From positions 1 through 47,150 of IMG/VR virus record IMGVR_UViG_3300037246_002174: DNA of 47,150 bases; one strand, given 5' to 3'. The position numbers and the translations under genes were made by a program. Position 1 is the first letter of the stretch, and each line of letters starts with the position of its first letter. The DNA is from a virus. Below the pieces are notes generated by a model, which worked only from the letters and a program-made list of their open reading frames with translations, was not told the DNA's origin and did not search any database. Positions 31,464-40,126 of the stretch are shown one piece after another.

Positions 31464-33460
31464 TATTGAAACGCCATTGTATTCGTTAAATTAATATTCA
31501 TTCCGTTGTCATTAATTAATTCAGCTTCATTTCCTGTATTATTATTGATATTTAAAGTTGAGCTTTGTTTCTTTTCTTGAATAGTTCGCTCTGTTCTTAC
31601 TTTTTCTTTTGTTGCATCGGCATTTAGTGGTTCTCCGCTTTCGTCTGTTTCTAAATTAACGCCCAACTCTTCTCTGAAAGATTGAATTCCATCAACTGCC
31701 CTTTGAGCAAATTTTCCAACACCAGGAATGTTGACTAGTAATTTAAATACTTGCTGAAGTGGCATCAGTATAGCATCTAATATAGTTGCACCTATTGCTT
31801 TTAATCCAGATAATATTCCACCCTCTGAAAAGGACTCTTTAATCATATCCCAATTTCTTCTAAAAGATTGAATCATTGAAATTATCAAACCTAATGGTCC
31901 TAAGAATAAAGCCAAAGCAGCACCCCAATCATTCCATTTGTTTATTATCAAAATAACCAAAGCTACCATTGCAGCAATGCCTAAAATAATTAAAGTTATA
32001 GGTGCTGTTAATATTGTCATTGCAATAGCACCAGCCGACATTGCAGCATTCCATAACCACTGAGCCGCTGAGACTATACCTAAAGTTATGGATTGAGCCA
32101 CAAGCGCCACCTTGCTCGCATTAGCTGCCACTGTAGCTCCTTTTGTTAGTGCAATTGTAATTCCACCTACAACGTTGTAGGCTATTGTGGCTATCTTTGC
32201 TGCAAGCATTATCGCCTTGAATACAACAAATCCAATTATTAAATTCTTAACTGTTTTTAATAAAAACAAACCAGTTTCTGCAAATCCTCTTATACTTTTT
32301 TGAGCATTGGTCATTTTATCCTCAGCGATTGCCGTTCCAGTTGCAAGTGCTAAGATTTCAGAAATGACATCAACTGAAGTTTTTAAAAATTCACTAAAAG
32401 CACCATTTCCATCTTCTAAAGATAGAATGAAACCTGCCCATGCAGAACCTAATAATGTTAATTTTCCAGTTAGGGTATTTAGTTGTTTTTCTGAAGCTGT
32501 TATGGCTATTATTGATTTTCCCGCCTTGTCGGAAGCTTTACTAGCTTTTAAAAGAGAATCGCTCAATGCGTTTACTCCTTTTAGATTTTTAGCTAAAATA
32601 ACAGCACTTACGGCACCTCTTTTACCAAACTCATCATTTGCAGCTGTTAGTTTATCTTGATTTTTTTGTATTTTTTCTAATATTTGTTCATAATTTAAGC
32701 CTTGTGCAGCACTTTCAATAAATATATTTCTTAATGCAGTAGATGAGCTGCTCGCATCAATGCCAGCATCCGATAGCTTTCCAAGCAAGGCTGTTAGTTT
32801 GTTGAATGGAATTCCAGCGGCATTTGCTGCACCTGCAACAATTGGCAATGCTGTCTGTAATTGCTCAAAATTTAAAGCACTTTTTTGAGTGGCCAAAGTC
32901 ATTTGATCGATAATGCTTGGTGCATTTATACTTTCAAAATCATCAAAAGACTTGACCATTGCACCGACTAATTCAGCCGTATCAGCAAGCTCTCCTTTCA
33001 TTGCAATAGAACCCGCAATGGTAGCTTCAGTCATATTTACAATTTCAGGACGTTCAAATCCTAATCTTGCAAACGCCTCCTGCAAACCGACAACCTCCGT
33101 TGCTGTTTTTGCTGTAATTGCGCCAAGCCTTTTGGCATCGTTGGAAAGTATCTTAAAATCAACTTCCGTTCCGCTCGACATTACGGAAGACAAACTAGCA
33201 TTGGCCTGTTCAAAATCCGCAAATATTCCTATGAGTGTTATCATAGTCATACCAAGCGCCAAAACTCCGACTTGCAATCCCAATTTCCCGATTGATTTAG
33301 CCACATTTGAGACCATACGCTTACTGGCCATATCAACTCTTTTGAAGTTCATGACAGCCTTATTTGCAAAATTAGTCGTGCTCATACTCATTTTTTTTAC
33401 GACTTGAGTAAAGCGGTCTATTGCATTAAATTGCGTTGATACTATTAATTTAGTAGCCAA
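31463..33460 (-). CDS. Tail tape-measure protein (TP901 type), 665 aa, TTG start
   Basis: The N-terminal domain (DFEQANASLSSVMSSGTEVD, VVGLQEAFARLGFERPE, LRNIFIESAAQG) is typical of the TP901-type tape-measure core. Several hydrophobic stretches follow at about residues 400-530. It sets tail length. No ATG fits; the TTG at 33460 is preceded by AGGAGGA at 7 bases, an unusually strong Shine-Dalgarno for this genome. Confidence 0.85.
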   Translation of the reverse strand: MATKLIVSTQFNAIDRFTQVVKKMSMSTTNFANKAVMNFKRVDMASKRMVSNVAKSIGKLGLQVGVLALGMTMITLIGIFADFEQANASLSSVMSSGTEVDFKILSNDAKRLGAITAKTATEVVGLQEAFARLGFERPEIVNMTEATIAGSIAMKGELADTAELVGAMVKSFDDFESINAPSIIDQMTLATQKSALNFEQLQTALPIVAGAANAAGIPFNKLTALLGKLSDAGIDASSSSTALRNIFIESAAQGLNYEQILEKIQKNQDKLTAANDEFGKRGAVSAVILAKNLKGVNALSDSLLKASKASDKAGKSIIAITASEKQLNTLTGKLTLLGSAWAGFILSLEDGNGAFSEFLKTSVDVISEILALATGTAIAEDKMTNAQKSIRGFAETGLFLLKTVKNLIIGFVVFKAIMLAAKIATIAYNVVGGITIALTKGATVAANASKVALVAQSITLGIVSAAQWLWNAAMSAGAIAMTILTAPITLIILGIAAMVALVILIINKWNDWGAALALFLGPLGLIISMIQSFRRNWDMIKESFSEGGILSGLKAIGATILDAILMPLQQVFKLLVNIPGVGKFAQRAVDGIQSFREELGVNLETDESGEPLNADATKEKVRTERTIQEKKQSSTLNINNNTGNEAELINDNGMNINLTNTMAFQ

Positions 33461-34099
33461 TTCCCTGTCCTCCTGCTTTTGTTATTTGTTTATTATATTC
33501 AATAAAATCATTGTACCAATAAAAAAGCCCGAAAGAATCCAAATCATCTATATATAATTTTGAAATTACTTCGGGCGTCCATTTATATAATCTTGCAACT
33601 GATTTTATTGCTACATTTATTTGATGATCTGAGTAAAGAAATATTATTGAGGAAAAAAAAGGCCTGCAAGCTTCATAAGCCTATCAATATCGTCAAAAAT
33701 AAACTTTTTTACGAAGGCTGGATTTGCCCCTGTCATTAATGCGAGTAGTTTTCTGTTCTTAAAAACGTCCGTTCCGCTGCCTTGTGTCAATTCCATATCT
33801 TCATATCTAAGCCTAGAACCTCTAAAAGTAACATGACTTAAAATGACACTTTCGCCTTTCATTATTGGTTGCTCTAATTTATAAACCATTTGGCAATCGT
33901 CATTTAAAATAAAGTCTCCATCTATCATTAACTCTACAAAATCCTCTTTTGGGCTTGTTTTTTTACATTCTGGAGTGTCATCTTTTCCTCTATATTCAGA
34001 CAAAGCTTCGATTCTTTTTTCCCTGAATTTGAGCTTTTCACATAGCCTTGCAAATTCTGCTTCAGCTGTTTTAATATCAATTACCTTATTATCTTCCAT
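33450..34099 (-). CDS. Tail assembly chaperone, -1 frameshift product (216 aa)
   Basis: The gene's frame ends at 33644 (151 aa). A run of eight T on the minus strand (33653-33660) reads CTT TTT TTT, a T_TTT_TTT slippery site. A -1 slip there leads into an open frame of 67 more residues (YKWTPEVISKLYIDD...) ending at 33450. E/E'-type (gpG-GT) chaperone pairs made by -1 frameshifting are standard in long-tailed phages. Confidence 0.75.
33468..33474 (-). promoter_or_regulatory. Canonical Shine-Dalgarno of the tape-measure gene
   Basis: AGGAGGA on the minus strand, 7 bases before the TTG start at 33460. Most other starts here have only A-rich leaders. Confidence 0.65.
33644..34099 (-). CDS. Tail assembly chaperone, unshifted form, 151 aa
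   Basis: Lies between tube and tape-measure genes. Residues 65-145 contain beta strands then FKNRKLLALMTGANPAFVKK and DIDRLMKLAGLFF, as in Mu gp41/P2 E-type chaperones. It probably coats the tape measure during tail assembly. Confidence 0.75.
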   Translation of the reverse strand: MEDNKVIDIKTAEAEFARLCEKLKFREKRIEALSEYRGKDDTPECKKTSPKEDFVELMIDGDFILNDDCQMVYKLEQPIMKGESVILSHVTFRGSRLRYEDMELTQGSGTDVFKNRKLLALMTGANPAFVKKFIFDDIDRLMKLAGLFFPQ

Positions 34100-34117
34100 G
34101 TTGTTTTTATTGTTGTT

Positions 34118-34510
34118 TTATGAAATCAATTTAAATATAGGAGCTGTTATTTTTAGCGGAATTGTTCCTGCTTGATAATCTTGTTTTACTTCACCAACTA
34201 CAGCTCCGTTTCCGCCCCATATGTCGCCGCCTACATGTTCAAAAGTCCAATCCGCTTTAGCAGAACTAGCGGCTAAGTCATTAAGTTTTTGTAAATCACC
34301 GTCCCTTCCTAGAATAACAGCTTCGAACGAGCCTAATTTTCTGACTTTTTTTGTAATTTGAGTACCCTGTCCACCCACATCATCATCATTGTCTTCAGTC
34401 CTATATCCGCCAGGTTCTAAACTCCCAGCTTCAGAATCTTTAATTTCAAAATTCCCAGAACCTAATATTGGATGTGTAAATGTCGCTTCTATAAATCCAC
34501 CTGAAACCAT
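34118..34510 (-). CDS. Tail tube protein, 130 aa
   Basis: A beta-rich protein directly after the sheath gene. GGFIEATFTHPILGSGNFEI begins it, and an acidic loop (EDNDDDVGGQGTQ) is followed by KVRKLGSFEAVILGR. The position and size match Mu gpM-type tube proteins. Confidence 0.75.
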   Translation of the reverse strand: MVSGGFIEATFTHPILGSGNFEIKDSEAGSLEPGGYRTEDNDDDVGGQGTQITKKVRKLGSFEAVILGRDGDLQKLNDLAASSAKADWTFEHVGGDIWGGNGAVVGEVKQDYQAGTIPLKITAPIFKLIS

Positions 34511-34523
34511 ATCTTATATATTT

Positions 34524-36050
34524 TTAAATTGTTTGACTTACAAAGAAAGATACCTCCGCCTCTGTAGAAATTACATCGGCTGTTTCGGTAATCTTATAAC
34601 CTCTCTTAATGTCTAACCTTGAAGGATTAGATCCGAGTGAAACAGTAATAGAATCGTCTGCAAATTCTAAATCAGTAATGAGAGCTTTTAAATTTAAATT
34701 CTTATTATGAGAAATAACCAGCTGTTTAACCATTTTTAAAGCAATAGTATTGTCAACTGTTGAAGCTTCACCATCTTTTAAAATGGTCTTTCCTTGAATG
34801 CTTGTTTCGACAATAATACGCCATTGATACTCAACATTCCAGTGAATGTTTAAGCTTCTGGATTTTCTATAAGCTGGTGGATTTTCACCTTCCGGATGGT
34901 ATGTTGTGAAAGGATCTTCAACTTTGTATTTTTCGTTTACTAAACTAACAGTTGAGCATCCTTTTTGAGCTAATTCATTACGAACTAAATAATCTTTCAT
35001 TTCGCCAATATCGCCATCGCTCGAAATTGGCATATCTCTATAGGAAACACCTCCGTTTGTTGAGTGAGGGTCTTCTTGCCATTGACTTGCAAAAGTAACT
35101 GCTAAGTTTGCCGCTGCTTCACATTCCCAAGCTTTCGAGTTTGGCGCTTGTGCAAATTCGTGTGTAACTTGGTCCTTTCGTGCTGCCGCATCGGTAATAG
35201 CAATTAAAGCTGCTTCTGTAGATAATTTTAATCCTGTTAAACAAATAAAAGGTTTAAAATTAGTTGCATTATAACGCCCTGTAGGATTTTCTTTATCCGG
35301 CACACCGTTAAATGTTTCGTAAATTGCCAATGTAGCCGCTTCTGAACCATAAGGATTAGTTACGATTGTATTCCAAACTGAACCGAATAAATCTAAAGAA
35401 GTTTGAATATCCGCAACGCCTGTTCCAGCAACAACCGAAACTGCGGCATAAACCATACCCGCTGAATTTCCATCAACATCAATTTCGATACTTAAATCAG
35501 CTGAAGTTTCGCCTTTCCATTTTGAAGTAAAGTCAATGTCAGTTGCATTTTCAACTGCTGTACATGGTGCTCCTTGAACCGCTGAAATGGCATCAATTAT
35601 TTTTTGTCTAACAATTGCGTCAGTATCGCCAGAAACTACACTATAAGAGTAAGGTTTGCCGTCTAAACTTTTACGACCATTTACAACTAAAAAATGTTTA
35701 GCGTTTGCCGTTGCCGTTCCTGTTACGCCTAATGTTGCAACAGTAGCAGCAGCCGCCACCTCTTCAATTTGTGGATAAACAACAGTTTTTACTCCGCCTA
35801 AAACATTGCTGTTTTGAGGTCTTAAAATTCTTGCTTGTTGATGTAGTGGTGATCCATACCCATACTTGTCGCCAACTTGTTTCGCTGTCGTAAAAGGGAA
35901 TGGTGCTGTGTCAAACCCTGCTTGATCGGCTGTATTTCCTTCGCCAAAAACAGCAATTCTCTGAGGTAAATTTTCAGGAACACCTCCGCCTGGGGCTGGA
36001 AAAAATGAATATCCAATTATTCTACTTATGAAATTATCTGGTAATGACAT
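34524..36050 (-). CDS. Contractile tail sheath protein (Mu gpL type), 508 aa
   Basis: The start (LPQRIAVFGEGNTADQAG, TAKQVGDKYGYGSPLHQQAR) and C-terminus (NKNLNLKALITDLEFADDSI, RGYKITETADVISTEAEVSF) match Mu-type tail sheath proteins. This shows the virion is a myovirus. The tube gene lies 13 bases downstream. Confidence 0.88.
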   Translation of the reverse strand: MSLPDNFISRIIGYSFFPAPGGGVPENLPQRIAVFGEGNTADQAGFDTAPFPFTTAKQVGDKYGYGSPLHQQARILRPQNSNVLGGVKTVVYPQIEEVAAAATVATLGVTGTATANAKHFLVVNGRKSLDGKPYSYSVVSGDTDAIVRQKIIDAISAVQGAPCTAVENATDIDFTSKWKGETSADLSIEIDVDGNSAGMVYAAVSVVAGTGVADIQTSLDLFGSVWNTIVTNPYGSEAATLAIYETFNGVPDKENPTGRYNATNFKPFICLTGLKLSTEAALIAITDAAARKDQVTHEFAQAPNSKAWECEAAANLAVTFASQWQEDPHSTNGGVSYRDMPISSDGDIGEMKDYLVRNELAQKGCSTVSLVNEKYKVEDPFTTYHPEGENPPAYRKSRSLNIHWNVEYQWRIIVETSIQGKTILKDGEASTVDNTIALKMVKQLVISHNKNLNLKALITDLEFADDSITVSLGSNPSRLDIKRGYKITETADVISTEAEVSFFVSQTI

Positions 36051-36065
36051 ATTTTTTTATTTTTT

Positions 36066-36668
36066 TTATGTATTTTCAACTACTGTTAAATAGCCTTGTT
36101 CGCTTGTTCCTATACTAAATCCACTATCAGACCCTTCGCTTATAGTTGGTATTTCTGTTCCGTTTGATTCTGAAATTATAACACTGAGTTGTATTTCGCC
36201 TACCGTCATATGCCTTGAATCGCCTTGTTGTGGTTCGCCAATTCGCCATGAATCTACAGAAACTCCGCCAACAACGCCCTTTAAATTTAAATATTTATAA
36301 AAAGGATGTTTTAAAATAAATCTTAAAACACCTATTAATTTTTCGCAATCTAAAGCCGACTTTTCATCACCTTTTTTTATTGAGGTACTGTCAGCACTTG
36401 TATAAGCTACTATTAAATATTTTACTTTTCCTTCAGACTCAGTTGCTGAATTTTTATCGTAATCAGCGCTATCAGTCGTTATTGTAATGGCTGGTAGTGT
36501 TGTTTTGTCTAAAGAAATCCTTCTTTCTAAAAAAATACTACTTGGATTAAATAATCCTAAACCAGTTTGAGCCAATTGTTCTGTAATCTCATCAGTAATA
36601 ATAATTGCGATTTGATCGCGAACTTTCTCAAAATTTTGCTCTGGAATTGGAAAATTTATTTTAGCCAT
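36066..36668 (-). CDS. Tail terminator/completion protein (Mu gp37 type), 200 aa
   Basis: Lies just before the sheath gene, where Mu encodes gp37. It has IIITDEITEQLAQTGLG near the start and strands with VDSWRIGEPQQGDSRHMTVG. Role in closing the tail end is inferred from position. Confidence 0.55.
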   Translation of the reverse strand: MAKINFPIPEQNFEKVRDQIAIIITDEITEQLAQTGLGLFNPSSIFLERRISLDKTTLPAITITTDSADYDKNSATESEGKVKYLIVAYTSADSTSIKKGDEKSALDCEKLIGVLRFILKHPFYKYLNLKGVVGGVSVDSWRIGEPQQGDSRHMTVGEIQLSVIISESNGTEIPTISEGSDSGFSIGTSEQGYLTVVENT

Positions 36669-37036
36669 TATGGTTTATAAGTTCCTAAAGTTAAAACAAA
36701 TATACCTAAAGTTTCAGAAGGAAAAACACTATCAATTTGATAAGTTTTAACTACTTGATTTACATCAGCATAAGAAACTAAAACATCAACTAAATTAACT
36801 TCATTATTTCCATTTCTTGTAGGAAATTCCGCATCTAATAAAGTTTGTTCACTAACCGAAACATGTGCATTTTCTGAATTTATTGGTACACCTTCATCGT
36901 TAAAATCCAAATGATGTCTACTAGCAACTGCTTTCACTGTCTTAACTATTGAACCATTATTAAAAGTTACATCAACAGACCAATCATTTTCCAAGATTTG
37001 TTGAGCGTCAGAAACTGCAATTGCTAGTAAATTCAT
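36668..37036 (-). CDS. Head-tail connector candidate, 122 aa
   Basis: A beta-rich protein with no motif, coupled by one base to the previous gene, between capsid and tail terminator genes. The place suggests an FII-like head-tail stopper. Confidence 0.5.
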   Translation of the reverse strand: MNLLAIAVSDAQQILENDWSVDVTFNNGSIVKTVKAVASRHHLDFNDEGVPINSENAHVSVSEQTLLDAEFPTRNGNNEVNLVDVLVSYADVNQVVKTYQIDSVFPSETLGIFVLTLGTYKP

Positions 37037-37038
37037 TT

Positions 37039-37230
37039 TTATTTTTTAGCTACTGTTTTTTTCTTATCTTCAACTGGCTCTAAAAAACCAGCTTTTGCAG
37101 CGCTTTCAACTTCTGCGGCAAATGCTTTGTAATTACCTTCAGTATCGAAAATTTGAGGATTTTTACAATCCTTCTTGATTAATTTATTCCCAATTACTAC
37201 ATTAAGGGATTTTAATATATATTTTGGCAT
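37039..37230 (-). CDS. Small structural-type protein, 63 aa
   Basis: A short basic protein after the capsid gene, with a Lys/Ala-rich tail (EDKKKTVAKK). The function is unknown; a head or connector role fits its place. Confidence 0.55.
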   Translation of the reverse strand: MPKYILKSLNVVIGNKLIKKDCKNPQIFDTEGNYKAFAAEVESAAKAGFLEPVEDKKKTVAKK

Positions 37231-37302
37231 CTTTTTATATTTTTATAATAAAAATAGTCTAAAATTAATCAAACTATCTTTATTTTTATTGTTTAAAATT
37301 AA

Positions 37303-38370
37303 TTACGTTTCAACTTGCATTGTGTAAATTTGGTCAACAGTAACAGGGATAGGGCATGGTGCCGATTGAGTTCTAAAATTGTGAGTTAAATCATCATCGT
37401 TGATATAATCATCAATAAGAAAATCACCTGACATATTAACAATTCTACTTTGTCCGTCAGAATCTTTGAATTTCTGAGGAACAGCCGCAAATGTTAGTTC
37501 AAATCTAGTACCAGTAGAAGGAGTTGTAATAACTTTTTTATCTGCTAGATAGTGAATAAACGTCAAAGCTTCATTTTCATAGCCCTCTTCATAAGTCCAA
37601 AGATCAAATAACCACGAACCCGCTGAAAATCTACCATGATAAACACCACCGACAGCATTGGCCTGAGGTGTTTTAATGTCAACAAGTTGAACATTTTGAA
37701 AATTAGCGTTGTCTTTAAAGAAATTCGATTTCTTAAAATTTACAAACTCGGCATTTCTCATTTTAGTATTAAACAACCCAGTCGTAGTTTTCCCTTTTTC
37801 TCTTAAGAAAATTGCAGCGTCAATATATTGTTGTTCAATATCAGCAGTGGGATCAGACCAATTGTCGGCAGAATTATCCACCATCGAACCAGCTTTTCTT
37901 TTAAAATCAATATCAGTCATCGCATTTAGTGACATAACACCAGTTTCAAAAATTTGAGCGCAATATAATTCAATTCTCCTTGTAATTGTATCTCTAATGT
38001 CTGAAAACTTTTCGGCTGTTTCATTAGCCAATGCAATCATATTTATTGAATTAACATCTTCGCTTTCACCAAAAACTCTATCGTAATTTTCTAAAGCTTG
38101 TTGGTCGAATTCTCTTTTAAAGTAAGGAGGCAAAAAATTCTTTTCAGTTGATTTTGTCCACTGAACACGGTCTCCCGTTTCTCCTCTGAGAATATCAACA
38201 GCTATTTTTTCGAAGCTTCTTAATACTTCTAAGCTTATTAATAAAGAGTTAGCAATTATTACCTTAAAAAACGATTGTAAAAAAGTTTTAGCAGGAACTT
38301 GCTCTTTATATTTTGCTAAGTAGAAATTAGTAAAAGGACCCCTAGCTTGGTTTGTTGGAATTGTAGTCAT
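37303..38370 (-). CDS. Major capsid protein, lambda gpE family, 355 aa
   Basis: Size and sequence (EKIAVDILRGETGDRVQ, TRRIELYCAQIFETGVM, a closing PCPIPVTVDQIYTMQVET) fit the phage capsid E family (HK97 fold). The neighbours are a decoration protein and a ClpP-type protease, as in lambda. No N-terminal cleavage extension is evident. Confidence 0.82.
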   Translation of the reverse strand: MTTIPTNQARGPFTNFYLAKYKEQVPAKTFLQSFFKVIIANSLLISLEVLRSFEKIAVDILRGETGDRVQWTKSTEKNFLPPYFKREFDQQALENYDRVFGESEDVNSINMIALANETAEKFSDIRDTITRRIELYCAQIFETGVMSLNAMTDIDFKRKAGSMVDNSADNWSDPTADIEQQYIDAAIFLREKGKTTTGLFNTKMRNAEFVNFKKSNFFKDNANFQNVQLVDIKTPQANAVGGVYHGRFSAGSWLFDLWTYEEGYENEALTFIHYLADKKVITTPSTGTRFELTFAAVPQKFKDSDGQSRIVNMSGDFLIDDYINDDDLTHNFRTQSAPCPIPVTVDQIYTMQVET

Positions 38371-38382
38371 TTTTTTTAAATT

Positions 38383-38802
38383 TTATTGGTTATCTACACC
38401 AGTCATTTCAGTACTTGGAGTTAAAATTAAGCCTAAATAATTTAAATAAGCTCTTACGGTTCTTTGAAATCCTGCGGGACCCACTAGAGTATCTAAGGTT
38501 GTAGCATCGCTAAAGTTAATTAGATTTTCATTAACTTTGCCTTTGTTTACAAATTTTAAATCTTGATCAGTACCATCAACAACAGTAACATCGCAATGTG
38601 CTATTCCAAAAGGAATTTCAGAACCATCACCAGCGCCAGCCTCTAACGGAATTATTTTTAGAGTTGCAGCAATTTGTCCAACTACAATACCTTTCGGTAA
38701 AACTACATCGGCACCAGAAGCGGCAACATTTCCACCATCAAAAAAGTTCTTACCTAGTAATATTTTTTGAGTATCTCTATTTGTAATATTCGGATTAGAC
38801 AT
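38383..38802 (-). CDS. Head decoration protein, lambda gpD-like, 139 aa
   Basis: VVLPKGIVVGQIAATLKIIP, IPFGIAHCDVTV and a hydrophobic strand near the end match the HDPD/gpD decoration family. It sits between the protease/scaffold and capsid genes as in lambda, and overlaps the protease gene by 8 bases. It would stabilise the expanded capsid. Confidence 0.65.
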   Translation of the reverse strand: MSNPNITNRDTQKILLGKNFFDGGNVAASGADVVLPKGIVVGQIAATLKIIPLEAGAGDGSEIPFGIAHCDVTVVDGTDQDLKFVNKGKVNENLINFSDATTLDTLVGPAGFQRTVRAYLNYLGLILTPSTEMTGVDNQ

Positions 38803-39163
38803 TTTTAACCTCCTCCTTTAAATTCAAACCAGCTTTCACTTCTTTATCAAAAGAGTCCGCTTTAATTTGAGCTTCTGTTTTGTCTACTGCGTCAGAACTA
38901 GTCTGAACGTCTTCAATTTGATTTTCTGTCGAAGCTGTTAAATGCCCTTTTTTAAGTGCAGAAACCTGCATTTTAGATACATCTAATTGATTCATACTTT
39001 TGCCTGATTCGATTCCAGCTTTTACAGCTACAGAATCAACTTCTTGCCAAGCATTCCAAGCCTGAACTCTAATATTCTCCCCCTCTACACCTATAGCTTC
39101 GCCTTCTGCAAGAACTTCAGCGAATACCTGAGGGTATTGAGATTTAAATTCTTTTTTATTCAT
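38795..39163 (-). CDS. Possible nested scaffold protein (Nu3-like), 122 aa
   Basis: In-frame ATG at 39163 with an A-rich leader begins the Glu-rich C-terminal part of the protease gene. In lambda the equivalent nested Nu3 is the scaffold. Independent translation is inferred only. Confidence 0.4.
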   Translation of the reverse strand: MNKKEFKSQYPQVFAEVLAEGEAIGVEGENIRVQAWNAWQEVDSVAVKAGIESGKSMNQLDVSKMQVSALKKGHLTASTENQIEDVQTSSDAVDKTEAQIKADSFDKEVKAGLNLKEEVKNV

Positions 39164-39835
39164 TGTTTCTTGAGTTGTATTATTATTGTTTGTAATTTCT
39201 TTTTTTGATTCAATTTTTGTTTCAATCACTTCAATGTCTTCGATATCTAAAGAAGCAGCAAATTTCAATTCCATTTCAGAATAAATTTTGCTTTTTAAAG
39301 AAGCTGTTCTTAATGCTTTTTTAGTTTTAGAATCTAAAGGCTCTATTTTATCAATAAGCTTAATTTTTAAAGCTTCTTTTGCAGTGAAATAAAAATCAAG
39401 ACGTTCTTTTGCTTCAAATATTTTTGAAAATTTAACGCCTTTCATTTCTTCAAATGCTTTTACATCAATTTTTGATTCTAGTTTTTTCCTAAAATCTTTG
39501 TTTAGATTGTCAAGCGAAACTTGCTCTTCATCCGTAGAAACCCAACCATCAGCTCTATGAATCATAAATTGAGCTAAAGGTGAAGAAATCACTTCATCAA
39601 AATAAGGTAACATAATTACACCCATCGAAGCTACAATCCCATCAGGTCTCGCAATCTTTTTTCCTTTATGCTCTGTAATTACCTTTATCATAGCATTGCC
39701 AGAATAAACACCACCTCCGCCTGTATTTAGACGGACGACTAAGTCTTTATCTTGATCGGCTGCCATAACTTCCTTAACAAAAGTTTCAGCTACCCAGCTA
39801 TAAATACCCGTATATAGTAAAATTACGTTTTCCAT
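38795..39835 (-). CDS. ClpP-type head maturation protease with C-terminal scaffold, 346 aa
   Basis: Residues 1-190 form an S49/S14-like protease with Ser70 in IVASMG and His93 in MIHRAD. A Glu-rich C-terminal part follows. An internal ATG at 39163 (Met225, MNKKEFKSQYPQ) could start a 122-aa scaffold, as lambda gpC contains Nu3. It has its own leaderless promoter at 39841-39870. Confidence 0.82.
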   Translation of the reverse strand: MENVILLYTGIYSWVAETFVKEVMAADQDKDLVVRLNTGGGGVYSGNAMIKVITEHKGKKIARPDGIVASMGVIMLPYFDEVISSPLAQFMIHRADGWVSTDEEQVSLDNLNKDFRKKLESKIDVKAFEEMKGVKFSKIFEAKERLDFYFTAKEALKIKLIDKIEPLDSKTKKALRTASLKSKIYSEMELKFAASLDIEDIEVIETKIESKKEITNNNNTTQETMNKKEFKSQYPQVFAEVLAEGEAIGVEGENIRVQAWNAWQEVDSVAVKAGIESGKSMNQLDVSKMQVSALKKGHLTASTENQIEDVQTSSDAVDKTEAQIKADSFDKEVKAGLNLKEEVKNV

Positions 39836-39840
39836 TGTTG

Positions 39841-39870
39841 CAAATTTAGTGAAAATGTTTTAAAACACAA
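39841..39870 (-). promoter_or_regulatory. Late promoter giving a leaderless protease transcript
   Basis: CAAATTTA (39841-39848), 19 bases, CAA (39868-39870). The start codon at 39835 is 5 bases away. The spacer holds a minus-strand copy of the island dyad (39852-39869, TGTTTTAAAACA core). Confidence 0.7.
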
Positions 39871-39872
39871 AA

Positions 39873-40115
39873 TTAAATTTGTTTTTCTTGATTATTTTGT
39901 TTTGGAATTTGCATTTCTGCAAACTTTGAAATCGTTTTTGGGGCAAAAGCAGCCGTTAAAATTAAGATATGAAACTCAAAATTATCAAAACCACCTGCAA
40001 AAACTACTTGATAAGTGCTTATTACTATCCAAAATAGTAAAATTATCAAAGTATTTAACCTTGTTGAACTTTTATATCCTGGTCTTGTTTCTAAAAAACC
40101 TGTTTTTTCTGACAT
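39873..40115 (-). CDS. Two-TM protein, 80 aa (holin-like)
   Basis: Hydrophobic segments lie at about residues 20-38 (LNTLIILLFWIVISTYQVV) and 46-58, with a basic N-terminus and a Gln/Asn/Lys tail. This is a holin-like layout, but its place between portal and protease genes is unusual. Function unproven. Confidence 0.5.
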   Translation of the reverse strand: MSEKTGFLETRPGYKSSTRLNTLIILLFWIVISTYQVVFAGGFDNFEFHILILTAAFAPKTISKFAEMQIPKQNNQEKQI

Positions 40116-40126
40116 AATTTATATAT

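Noticed and set aside
32913-33407. 164-aa plus-strand frame inside the tape-measure gene
   Set aside because: Antisense shadow of a long, well-recognised gene; no promoter or start leader, and composition mirrors the sense codons.
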